Position numbers and translations under genes: made by a program. From Culex pipiens pallens (lineage: Eukaryota; Arthropoda; Insecta; Diptera; Culicidae): a stretch of 64,000 nt of DNA. Under the pieces are notes generated by a model. That model was not told where the DNA came from, did no database searches, and worked only from the letters and a program-made list of their open reading frames with translations. Shown piece by piece: positions 10,836 to 21,730 of the stretch; the first letter of the stretch is position 1, and every line of letters starts with the position of its first letter. Where the stretch lies: NCBI RefSeq assembly GCF_016801865.2, contig NC_068938.1, positions 10,788,520-10,852,519 of the forward strand. Direction: 5' to 3'.

Positions 10836-12128
10836 GAGTAATTCTCTACGAAGTCGGTCTTTTTTCTTCAATTTTAATTTTTGTATTTTTTAATCCGACT
10901 GAAACTTTTTTGGTGCCTTCGGTATGCCCAAAGAAGCCATTGTGCATAATTAGTTTGTCCATATAATTTTCCATACAAATTTCGCAGCTGTCCATACAAA
11001 AATGATGTATGAAAATTCAAAAATCTGTATCTTTTGAAAGAATTTTTTGATCGATTTGGTGTCTTAGGCAAAGTTGTAGGTATGGATACGGACTACACTG
11101 GAAAAAAATGATACACGGTAAAAAAATTTGGTGATTTTTTTATTTAACTTTTTATCACTAAAATTTGATTTGCACTAAAAATATTACATCTCAGCAACTA
11201 AAGGTCGTATCAACAAAGTCCGAAGAAGCAACATACAGAGAATTTTCTCAGCTTTTCAAAAATATTTTTTCCAAAAGTGTGCAAACATGTGCACTAATTT
11301 AAATTGAAAACGGTGCACTTTATCAAAATTTTACTAAAGTACTTTTTGATTGCAAATTTGATTTTACATCGAAAAATGAAGTTGAAAAAATTTTGCGACC
11401 AATATTTCGATTTTTTGAAAAAAAAAAGCAATCCACTTTAACGACCCCCGGGTCTTTTGTGGTCTCTATTGCAAGTTTCTGCTCATTTCTAGGCGTCCGC
11501 AAGTTAGGTGTGGTGAGTCACTCAAAACCTCTTTTACGCAAATGGACCGACGTTTTACTTCCCCATCCGATAGAAGGCCAGGAGGATAAGGCGGGAATCG
11601 AACCCGCGCCCCATAGCAACTTAGGGATCGGCAGCCGAAGCCGCTAACCACCGCGCCACGAGGCCCCCCCTGAAAAAAAAACAGTATTGATTAAAAAATT
11701 TATAACTCGGTCAATGATTTTTTGCACAACCTGGAAATTTCTGAAAAGTTGGCATTTTATGTCCTCTAAATTATATCAAAAAATAAAAAATAAAAACTAG
11801 AAATAGTGTTTTTTTGCGAATCAAATTTTAGTGATAAAAAGTTAAATAAAAAAAACACCAAATTTTTTTTACCATGTATCATTTTTTCCAGTGTAGTCCG
11901 TATCCATACCTACAACTTTGCCGAAGACACCAAATCTATGAAAAAAATCATTCAAAAGATACAGATTTTTGAATTTTCACATATCATGCCAAATTTGTAT
12001 GGAAAATTATATGGACAAACTAATGATGCAAAATGGCTTCTTTGGGCATACTGAAGGCACCAAAAAAGTTTCAGTCGGATTAAAAAATACAAAAAAAATC
12101 GAATGACCGAAATCCTAGAGAACTGCTC
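10836..12128. mobile_element. Fold-back element, family FB-1, copy 1
   Basis: The left arm (10836-11170) and right arm (about 11795-12128) are inverted copies containing TTAATCCGACTGAAAC, CCCAAAGAAGCCATT, CTGTCCATACAAAAATGAT and GTAGTCCGTATCCATACC. The terminus resembles AGTTCTCTxxATTTCGGTCATTC. A SINE at 11428-11670 is inserted in the middle. Two relatives lie at 36312-36900 and 39711-41333. Non-coding. Confidence 0.75.
11428..11670 (-). mobile_element. tRNA-derived SINE
   Basis: On the minus strand it starts GGGGGGCCTCGTGGCGCGG and contains an A-box-like TGGCGCGGTGGTTAGCGG and a B box GGTTCGATTCC. A roughly 160 bp tail ends GTCGTTAAAGTGGATTGC. It is flanked by TGAAAAAAAAA-type direct repeats (11416-11427, 11671-11681). 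The first 100 bp matches the SINE at 39853 closely. RNA polymerase III transcription is expected from the boxes. Confidence 0.8.
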
Positions 12129-12129
12129 A

Positions 12130-13242
12130 GAAGAAAAAAAACATTGTGAGTTGATGTAAAAAATCTGGGAAATTCCTTTCGGTCTGAGGAGAAAACCGAG
12201 AAAAACTGGGAATTTGAAATTTGAAATCAGATGGCCACATGACCTAGGCAATCAAAAAATTAAATTTGAATTTAGTAAGAACCGCAGCGATTGTCAAAGT
12301 CACCCCTGAAGTATAAATAAGAAATTCAACCTTTTTAATAACTTTTTTTTCCAGAAAATATGGAAAAAATCATTAACTTTTAATTAGTGTTGCATCACTT
12401 TCTGAAAGAAAATAATATTTTTCTTATTCTGCTTATTTGTTTGTACCGAGATTTAAGAAGAAGGATTCCGATACATACTAACAATATTAACAAATGTCTT
12501 CTTTTTTAACATTTTATGTTAAATTGAGCCATTGTTAAAAAAATCATTTAGGTTCATTGTTCCCCTTTTATTTTTCAATCATCATTTCCAAATCTAATCA
12601 CATATAACCCTTATGCTAACAGAAAGAAACCGATTCCTCCTGCCCATCATACTTTACGTAAGATGATGAGATGCTTGAGAAGCATGGGAGAGACATTCCT
12701 TTGATGATTAATTTTGCGTTTAGCTTTTCGTCTTGATTTTTTTCGGACGAATACGTGAATGAATGAATGATGAAAAAAGAGGGTGGGGGATATTCTCCCC
12801 TGCTGTGAAATTCCCTCCCCCACGTGGAGCTGGGATCAGATGTTCGAGCTGGGATTTTTTTTGTGGGTATTGATGATTTGGGGAATGATTCACGATTGAT
12901 GAAGGAAATGCAAAAGTGTCGACACAACATCAACATGACAAGTGTGGTAGAGAAGAGGTTGATAATACAATACAAAGTGGTAACATGAAGACAGCCACAA
13001 CACAACGAGAGAGAGGTTGAAGGTCGGTTTATTTTCCAGTGAAGTCGTATGAAAGATACACACCAAAGCTGTTTATTTCTATACAAGAAGTAAAGACCTG
13101 CAGAAGACGTCTTTGAATAGGTCACACAGAAGAAGAAAGTCTTGACATTGAGAAACAGAGTTACATTCATATGAACGGTGTGAGGTTGTGGTTGTGTGTT
13201 TGTGTGAGTGCATTTTTTGTGCAAAGCAAAATGGGTGGTAAC
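12130..13242. other. Intron between FB-1 and cassette exon B
   Basis: AT-rich up to 12600, then a more mixed 12600-13240 stretch without recognisable genes. Open frames here are short, overlap on both strands and lack splice or family support. Confidence 0.45.
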
Positions 13243-13428
13243 CTCTTGATGATAATGGGAAAACCGTTGTGGCTGTCGTCGACGACGATGCACCGCCGGA
13301 TGCTGAAGCGCCAGCATGGAACCATGTGGTCACTCCAAGGCTGGATGATGGACCACCACCCCCACCACCACCGGAGGCAGATGCAGTGGCACTTGCACCA
13401 CCATGCGATGGAGTTGGCGAGATGTCAT
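13243..13428 (-). CDS. Ndae1: Candidate Ndae1 cassette exon B, Ser/Gly/Ala-rich, 62 codons
   Basis: Open 186 nt segment, GC-richer than its surroundings, with a pyrimidine-rich acceptor ending CTGTAG|AT and donor AAGAG|GTTACC, phase 1-1. The peptide begins DISPTPSHGGASATAS, has a seven-Gly run, and continues SSSLGVTTWFHAGASASGG to VFPLSSR. The donor lacks the usual +3 purine and +5 G, which fits optional use but also weakens the call. A pure low-complexity ORF with coincidental splice sites is the alternative. Confidence 0.5.
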
Positions 13429-15527
13429 CTACAGTCGAGAGATGAGGGGGCAAACGTTAGACTCTGCGGCAGTGCTTTGTTTTTCAGTCGACGATCATGA
13501 CGAATACAGTTTACCAACTGAACTTTTACTCTTCTTTTTAAATATTTTTTTTTTCGACCTGATAACAAGTGGAAACAAAACCATCACCACAGGTCGAAAA
13601 AGCTTCGGAGGGAGGGAAAACACTAAGTCCATTTATTTCACCTTCCGCTGTTTTGCATACACTCGAACCGATTTGATGTCCTACTTTCCGCTCCGAAACA
13701 TAATCGCCACCGTCGTCGTCGTCGTTCCAAGTGTAAGCTTTTGGACAAACCCAACGTTCCTCATGGAACTAATCCCTTGGACGACGGCGTGGAAATGAGA
13801 ACAAACCAGGAAGTAACGGCCCCAAAAAAATCAATAACACTTCTCAGATTTTCCGGATTATCTCACTAACAAAGAGGGTGATTTCCATGGACAAGAACAG
13901 GAAATTTGCTTCCACGTTCCACGAGAGGGCATTTCCATACATTTTCATTGTCGTCTATCGAAACGCAATTTGGGGCCAAAAGAGGGCGAGAAGTTTTCCA
14001 ATTTGATCGTCCAGACAGTGTGTGGCGGATACGGATGCTGCTGTGGCGGATGCCATAGTAAGTGTGGGGATTTGTTGAAAAGGGACCGTTTTGGTTGGTT
14101 CAAGGGTCATGATGGACGTTAGGGTGGCTTTAATAAAAAAAAAACATTTTTTTAGCAACCATAATCATAAAATTCTTAAATTAAAGATCAAATTGCCGAG
14201 AATGCTCAAAGAGATTAGTTCTTTTTAAGAAAGATGTGAACTCAACGGTAGATTTTTTATTAATTTAATAATTTTTCTATTTAATAGTATTCTACGTAAT
14301 TTAACGTCATGATTCAAAATTCGGACACTTAGTAGCATATTATTGTACAGATGTCTAGGTGATCCCAAAATTTTACAGTACTCCATTTGATCAAATAAAA
14401 AAAAAAAATCTGTAATTTTGCAACCAAAAACATCAGGCAATAAAAAAAGTTGGAACAATGTTTTTGATTGCAAAATTACAGATCTGATCAAATCAAGTTC
14501 TGCAAAGTTTTAGGATCATCTAGAAATCCTTACAAATTAATGGAAAAAGGAATCGAGTAATGCCTGAGAACCAACGAGTTGGAGTTACCATTTAAACTTT
14601 TTTTAAGGGCTTGGGAGTTGGAATGTTAAGTTGTAAATATACTAAAATTTTAAATATTTTGATACTTAAATCACAAAATAACCAACACAAAGAATCAGAG
14701 AAATTCAAATTTTGTCATTTAGTTGCCTGGAAAAGCAAAACATAAAAAGTTTTTTTTTATTCTTGAATTTAAAGTTAAACTTTGATTTTGATTAATTTCA
14801 AACCGAACAATAATGAATTAAAATCATTAATACCTAGTATAAGCAAATAGAGATCCAGTTAAATAAACCGTCCATAAAAGCTTATTCAAATTATTATTAA
14901 AAATAACTTAAGTCTCTTCAGAATATTAGTTCTTGAAAGTAAAGCGAGATTTTGAGATATACACTTTCAAATTTAACAATCCAATCAAAGCAAATAATTC
15001 TGGTTGGGATTTTTTTTTCAAATATTTTTTATCAGTTGAGGAGGCCTGCGTTTTTAAACACAGAAAGTGGATTTATCTCCCAAAGAGTTATTACTTCTTC
15101 TATTACAATTACTTTAAAGTTTCTGATCACACGGAAATGGGATTTGACGTCAAATCATCAAAAAGATTTTCCTGACTTGATTTTGTTGATATTTGTCAAA
15201 AAATTATCTAAATCGGATGGCTTAAATCTGCAGTTGAACAAAATCAAAACCAGCAATGTAGTACTGCTGGTTTGTTTTCGCAAATTTACTGCCAAAAATA
15301 ACTGACAGCAGAAAAACTAGTGATTTGTTTCGCTGTTTTCATCGCAGTTCTGTACTACTCTGGCATAAATTCAACTGTAAGGGGTGTTTGCAGAAATGTT
15401 AGTTATCATTATCATCGCAGAGTTGATTGGCGGAACTAAACAAGCTTTTGAAACAAAGTGTAATCATAAAGCAAAATTTAATTGAAATTTAATTATCACA
15501 TATTTAGTCAACTATCCCAACACGACT

Positions 15528-15655
15528 TCATCCATAAAGTACGTCACGCTAAAATCAGCCAAAATTGCCACGTGTTTCCTATACTTATAATATGTAATTT
15601 CACACTTGCTCAGACCGCCCCTCCCTCCCTAGAGCGTGACATACTTTATGGATGA
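15528..15655. mobile_element. 128-bp MITE (TCATCCATAAAGTACGTCACGCT ends)
   Basis: Inverted termini TCATCCATAAAGTACGTCAC / GTGACATACTTTATGGATGA with one mismatch surround a short interior. The surrounding 15120-16250 has CACACGGAAA near 15130 and TTTCCGTGTG near 16238, so this MITE may sit inside a larger, older element of about 1.1 kb containing ACCAGCAG/CTGCTGGT motifs. Confidence 0.65.
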
Positions 15656-16329
15656 CGCCTAAGTAAACAAATGCCGTATACTACGAATTATTTGCAAAAA
15701 ACGAATTATTTGCAAAAAACGAATTATTTGTCAAAACGAAGAGAATTATGAATTATGAAAAAATTATCAACAATGTTTCATTCGTTGAGAAATATAAATA
15801 TAACTTTTAAAATTATTCGACTCTTCACTCCAGATATTCACGGTGTTACCGTTTGTTACAGCTTCCAGTACTGTTTATTTTTTAATATTCACGTTACGAA
15901 AAAAACGCTGATTCAGTACTAACAACCACTGGATCGGTGAAAAAATCCGCTGGACAAGCAGATTTTATCTCGGAACCATCTTTAGAACGTTGTATCAGCG
16001 CAAAAAAAACTTCTGAAAAGATCTGCTGGAGCGCGCTGGAAACCAGCAGAAAAATCTTTTGGTCGATTTTGGGAACAGGCAGCTCTTCCTGTTCCAGCGA
16101 AAAAAAATTCTGATGAAATGATCTCTCAAACAGTGATTTGTTTTTATTAAACCAGCAGGTAGAAAAAATAGCGATTCCTGTTTCTTCTAAAGAAAATAGC
16201 GACTTATTTCGCTAATTTTAACAAACTTTGACTTTTCCGTGTGGTAACCACACTGAGGTTTCACTTTAGATTCCACTTTTTTTTTAATTTGAAGTAAATT
16301 TTATGTTATTTTATGTTCATTTGGTTGGT

Positions 16330-16476
16330 GAAAAATCTATTCCCGAAATCGTGAACACGAAGGAATATATTCACGTTTATAGTGCAAATGCACCATACTC
16401 ATGAATAAATTCCTTCGTGGTTCTCACATCCATGAACAAAATTCACGATTACGGGAATTGACTTTTTTCTGTGCAG
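16330..16476. mobile_element. Hairpin MITE, family M-2, copy 1
   Basis: Termini AAAAATCTATTCCCGAAATC / GGGAATTGACTTTTTTCTGT and a central GCACCATACTCATGAAT. A second copy is at 48741-48896, with the same centre and cleaner ends. Confidence 0.65.
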
Positions 16477-16615
16477 TTAAAATAAAGAAAATTAAAACGG
16501 TAATTCGTTGTACAGCACTCTAATATCAAATTCTGGTTAAACTTTACCGAAATTAGTAGTATTCAGATTACAGTTGAAGATTCGGTTAACATTATCAGGT
16601 TTGTAATTCCATTTT

Positions 16616-16738
16616 GTGCCTTCCTCACTGAGGTAAGGCTATAATCCTGCTCTAAAAATGAACTTCGTATAAAAACGTCGTAGACCCACCTTCATGTATA
16701 TATATCGACTCAGAATCGAAAACTGAACAAATGTCTGT

Positions 16739-16789
<51 letters not shown>

Positions 16790-18045
16790 TGTGTATGTGT
16801 GTGTGTATGTATGTATGTGACCAACAAACAAGCTCATGTTTCTCGGCACTGGCTGAACCGATTTGACCCATTCATTCATGTTGCATTCGACTTGGTTTAG
16901 GGTCCCATAGATCGAGTTTTATACAGATTGAAGTTTCGATAAGTAGTTCAAAAGTTATGTATAAAAATGTGTTTTCACATATATTTGGATCTCACTTAAC
17001 TGTATGTAAACTATGTCCGGGTCCATCATCCGACCCATCGTTGGTTAGCTAATCGAAAGACCTTTCCAACGAGTCCAAAACATTGAAGATCTGGCAACCC
17101 TGTCTCGAGATATGGCCCCATAAGTGATATTGATGTACTTTTTTGAAACCGGATCTCACTTAAATGTATGTAAACTATGTCCGGATCCACTATCCGACCT
17201 ATTGTTGGTTAGGTTATCAAAAGACCTTTCCAACGAGTGCAAAACATTGAAGATCTGGCAACCCTGTCTCGAGATATGGCCACTTAAGTGATATTGATAT
17301 ACTTTTTTGAAGCCGGATCTCACTTAAATGTATGTAAATTATGTCCGGGTCCATCATCCGACCGCTCGTTGGTTAGGTTATCAAAAAACCTTTCCAACGA
17401 GCCCAAAACATTGAAGATCTGGCAACCCTGTCTCGAGATATGGCCACTTAAGTGATATTTATGTACTTTTTGGAAGCCGAATCGCACTTAAATGTATGTA
17501 AACTATGTCCGGATCCACCATCCGACCTATTGTTGGTTAGGTCATCAAAAGACCTTTCCAACGAGTCCAAAACATTGAAGATCTGGCAACACTGTCTCGA
17601 GATATGGCCCCATAAGTGATATTGATGTACTTTTTTGAAACCGGATCTCACTTAAATGTATGTAAACTATGTCCGGATCCACTATCCGACCTATTGTTGG
17701 TTAGGTTATCAAAAGACCTTTCCAACGAGTGCAAAACATTGAAGATCTGGCAACCCTGTCTCGAGATATGAGCACTTAAGTGATATTGATATACTTTTTT
17801 GAAGCCGGATCTCACTTAAATGTATGTAAACTATGTCCGGGTCCATCATCCGACCGCTCGTTGGTTAGGTTATCAAAAAACCTTTCCAACGAGCCCAAAA
17901 TATTGAAAATCTGGCAACCCTGTCTCGAGATATGGCCACTTAAGTGATATCGATGTACTTTTTGGAAGCCGGATCTAAAAAATAGATGATACTTGTGTAC
18001 AGCCATTGTTGTGAGGAAGGCTCCAACCACATAGGTGGATTAAGT
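16616..18045. mobile_element. Composite repeat element with internal 163-bp tandem array
   Basis: Left end GTGCCTTCCTCACTGAGG; near the right end GTGAGGAAGGC (18011-18021), an 11-bp inverted match. Inside are a (GT)n microsatellite at about 16737-16812 and about six tandem copies (16986-17972) of a roughly 163-bp unit. The unit contains CTATGTCCGGxTCCA, CGTTGGTTAG, CCTTTCCAACGAG and CTGTCTCGAGATATG. No ORF is conserved between copies beyond what the shared sequence forces. Confidence 0.75.
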
Positions 18046-18871
18046 TTTATCGATATAATATCGCTCATAAAGTTTCTGTAGCAATTCTTCTTTGTTATCA
18101 AAATCTAATTAATAGAAATATTACATTTATAGTAACTGTAAATTTTTTTGCAAATTACTTTTGACATGTTTTGAAACAACCAGATTTTGCTACAAATTTA
18201 ATTTCATTGTTGTTAGTTTTATGTATCTCAAATAATCCATGATGAAGGTATTTTTTGTGATAACGGGTTGTTAGTTCTTAAAACATAAGATGATCTTTTT
18301 CGCTATCTCGCAAGAGAAACCACCCTAGTGTCACGCACGCACGTTTCGATGGAAAACAAATTTGGGTGATTTAAGGCATTTTGGATGAGGATGTTAGTCT
18401 TTCGATTTCCCCAGTTCCACACAGGGTTCGAGGTTAGAAACAGAATCACTTAACGAGTATTGTTATGAAGTTGAATACAGCTTGATTGATATATCCACCA
18501 CCAACCAGTTTTAAACGGGATTCATCTCTGCGGTAAGAAGCAAGCAAGTGTTATCTACGCCCACTCTAGCATTTCCTATAATCCGGAACAGTGCATTAAG
18601 TTTTAATTAAGTTAGCACCCAACCACCGTGACCGCGCACCAAGTTGTGCAGACTCCCCGCTGCGTTATCCAAGCCAACTTATACATCTACAGGGTGAGAG
18701 AGTTCTACAGAAAGGTGCACCTCCTCCTCCTCCTCCACCAGAGTGTCCGCGTGATGGTGAAAAGCCATTTCTTTTACTAGCGATAGTTCGGAACCAGAAC
18801 AGAAGAAGAAGAAGATCCTTGCACGGTGTGTGGCTTAAAGCTCTCTTGGTGGTGGTGTAGAACATAGATAC

Positions 18872-19048
18872 CTGTTGGCAGTGCAAGATAGTGACCCCGC
18901 TGATCTTTGCCCGATCCACCGAGCAGTGCGGTTTGTGGGGACGGCGGGATGGCCGCGGCCTCGCCATCGTCGTGCATTCCGGGTGACGATGAGACGACGT
19001 GCATTGGGTATGAGTTGGCGGAGGTGGCGGTGGATGAGCGGCGCATAT
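18872..19048 (-). CDS. Ndae1: Candidate Ndae1 cassette exon A, Ser-rich, 59 codons
   Basis: Open 177 nt segment just 192 bp downstream of constitutive exon 3, with acceptor CCGGGCAG|AT and donor CAACAG|GTATCT, phase 1-1. It encodes MRRSSTATSANSYPMHVV, SSSPGMHDDGEAAAIPPSPQ, then TALLGGSGKDQRGHYLALPT. RRSS fits the general R-R-x-S/T basophilic kinase (PKA-type) consensus, and there are SP sites, so a phosphoregulated loop is plausible. The local GC rise over an AT-rich intron supports a coding exon. Whether it is optional is inferred from its frame-neutral phase. Confidence 0.65.
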
Positions 19049-19240
19049 CTGCCCGGAATATAGATATCACACTGTACAGTGGGGGTTTGTATAGACACGA
19101 GACAGAGTTTCGGTGGTCGTAGAAAGTTGGTGAACGATGATTGATGTGACTTTTTGCTTTGTTGCAGATCGGATTTTCTTACAGACTAAATATTTGCACA
19201 GTGATATTTGGATAAAAGGGTTGACCCCACAGGCACTTAC

Positions 19241-19726
19241 TTTTCGAGCTCGAATGGTTCTTGCCAATGTCAGCCAACGATCGGATCAACGGCAGGCGGG
19301 ACTTTTTACTCCCACCGGCGGCAAACTCGTGCTGGTGTTTGTGCCGTTTGAGCAGCGCCTCGATGACCTTGTCGCGGGCCTCGATGGGCAACGTGCCAGC
19401 ATTGACCATGTTCTCGCACACCAGCTCGGCGATCTGCTCCAACCCGGACGCTTCCATGTCCAGCATTACGGTCCCGTTCAGCAGCAGCGATCGCAGCTCA
19501 AACAGCGAGTGCAACGACAGGGTGGCCACGTGCGGCTTGGACCACCGATTGCCGCCCTCCTCGACGTCCTCCTCGAACTTGATCCACCGGGCGGTCTCCT
19601 TCCAGGCCATCTCGTCGCCCTCCTTGACCAGCTCCTCCATCTCGGAGAACAGTGGGTGCGACTCGTGCTGGCTGTCGTCCACTTCGCCCCCCAGGATGAA
19701 CTGGACTCTTTGTGCGGGTGGTGTAA
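19241..19726 (-). CDS. Ndae1: Ndae1 exon 3: N-terminal cytoplasmic domain, first half
   Basis: About residues 86-248, phase 1-1, 486 nt. It begins VTPPAQRVQFILGGEVDDSQ and goes on through HPLFSEMEEL, EMAWKETARWIKFEEDVEEG and RWSKPHVATLSLHSLFELR. Then come LDMEASGLEQIAELVCENM, IEALLKRHKHQHEF, and KSRLPLIRSLADIGKNHSSSK. This is the canonical SLC4 cytoplasmic domain with the KxRWIKFEEDVEEGG-type motif. The acceptor is CCTGCAG|TT and the donor GAAAA|GTAAGT. The end sits in the loop where vertebrate NCBTs vary by splicing. Confidence 0.96.
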
Positions 19727-21035
19727 CTGCAGGGGAGAGCAGGGAAAAATCAACGAATTAATTCACAGTGTGTGAGTGTGTTGGGGTGGGTGACAGGAGA
19801 TTAATGAGTGGAGGTCGGTCGCCGGTGTATGGTATGCTGGTCGTGATTGAGTTTTGCTGGGAAAAAAGGAAGAGGGAAATGTGGACGTTGAACTAATGTG
19901 CGCTATAAATGTCAACTAGGCATATAAATAGTCGTGGGTGGTTGGGAGAGTTGAGGTGAGTGAACGGGTTTCTGCTTTGTGATGTGGCTGAATTTCGCCG
20001 AATATTAATTGCGAGTCATGCATGGAATGGAGAGCGAGCTGAAATATGAAGACGGTTCGTTTCGGGTTATGACGTTTAATGAAATTGAGAAAGAAAAGAT
20101 TGATAATTTAAATTGATTAAACGCTGAAAAAAAAGGTAAATGTTAGAAGTTTGGCTTCTTCTAATTTTGATACTTAAAAAAAATGGGAAGCTAAATTAAC
20201 TAGTTACTGTTATCTTATTGCATTTGTTGTAAACTTTGCTATGTTTGTTATTTGAGAACAATTAAAAATAAATCCAATTAGGAAAAGCTATTTTTGTGTG
20301 CAAAGCCAGATGTATTCGAGAATAACATTTGTGAATGGTGTAAGTAAAAAGATCGATTAATTTAAATATTGCTACATCACAAAGTGATTAAAAAAAATAT
20401 TTAAATTTTAAGGGCTTTCTGAAACAGTACAGTGAAAGAAAAATAAGGCAATACGTCCGATTCAAATGCGGTTAAAGACAATCTTATGTGAAATCGGGTG
20501 GGCTTCCTGATTAAACATAGTTTCACAATCACGTGAAAAAAGGGGGCTCACCTTAAAATGTTTCTTCAAAACCATATTTTTGTGCCTTTTCAAATTTTAA
20601 GATAATTTGAAAGTTTTTAAAATATTTCTATTTTGGTAATGTAGAGAAAATCATTTCTTCCAGAGGTTGCATCTCAGCAACCATTGGTTGCTTATCTTCA
20701 ATGACTAAGAAAAAAAATTATGAAAAATTTTATAATATTGTCAGAGATGGTGAAGCTTGATCATGACTTCTACTGGAAAAAAGTTTTTAATAAAAAATCA
20801 GTTTTTAGTGGCTTTTACTTGAATGTGGTGCACAATATTGAAATTTATGTCGATTTTTTTCCACAGTTTTCCAATATCATAGTTTTTTTTTGTTAAAATG
20901 GGCAACACTGTTGAGTGGCATCGACATCAAATTAGCAACAAATTTTTTTCGTTCTTTCTGGGATCCAAAATTTGAGAGCGATTTTTTCAGCCCCCATTTG
21001 GCTTTTTTTGTAATTTGATTTTTAAATTTTTTTTC

Positions 21036-21190
21036 AATTAGATTTAAAAACCAACTCAGTAGGGTTGAAATTGAGAATATAATCTAAAACATTCCTTGTG
21101 TCTTTTGACAGGTGCAAGAAAGCACCATACCTTGTTCGGGAAAGCTTATTCGCAATTTCAACCCTATTTAGTTGGTTTTTAAATCTAATT
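21036..21190. mobile_element. Small hairpin element
   Basis: Inverted arms of about 38 bp, AATTAGATTTAAAAACCAAC and CAGTAGGGTTGAAATTG, are mirrored at 21150-21190. They enclose a 70-bp interior with CTTTTGACAGGTGCAAGAAAG. Likely an old MITE. Confidence 0.6.
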
Positions 21191-21730
21191 AAAAATAAAT
21201 ATTATTAAAAATCATAATTAAAAAAAAGGTTTTACCCATACAAACCCCATACTAAAATCAATTTGCTTTGCGCCAGTCGGTGGCTAAAACAGTCTCTCCA
21301 AAATTTTGGCAGGTTATTTAGGACCACAGAAAGAATCAATCAGATATGTTATATTATTCCATTGCTCAAAAGGGGACATTTTTGGTCTTATAAAATATAT
21401 CCAAAAACGGAGAATTTCTAAAAGTTTATAAATATCTGACGTATTTTTTATGGTGTGAAAAGTCAAATTAAAATTTTATGAGACTGTAATTTTGAAGATG
21501 CTAACTTGATCTGACAATCCGTTCTCAAGATACAGATTGTTGAAAATTTTAACAGTCTTTCTGTATGGACAGCTGCGAAGATTTTATGGAGACTTGTATG
21601 AACAAACTAATGTTGCAAAATTGCAAAATATCTTCTTTGGTCATAGGAAAAGTACACACTTAAAAAAATATAAACATTAAATTTCCAATAAATTATGTTA
21701 TTCTTCGGAGAGTTTCTCTTCAGTTTATTC

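Noticed and set aside
11575..11660. Possible tRNA genes within SINE heads (also 39855-39925, 44464-44525)
   Set aside because: A and B boxes are present, but acceptor stems do not pair and the units continue into SINE bodies, so they are tRNA-derived, not functional tRNAs.
12616..13317. 233-codon minus-strand frame overlapping cassette exon B
   Set aside because: Different frame from the splice-compatible reading; no domain or conserved motif seen.
16652..16879. Frame with long His-Thr repeats
   Set aside because: Translation of the (GT)n microsatellite.
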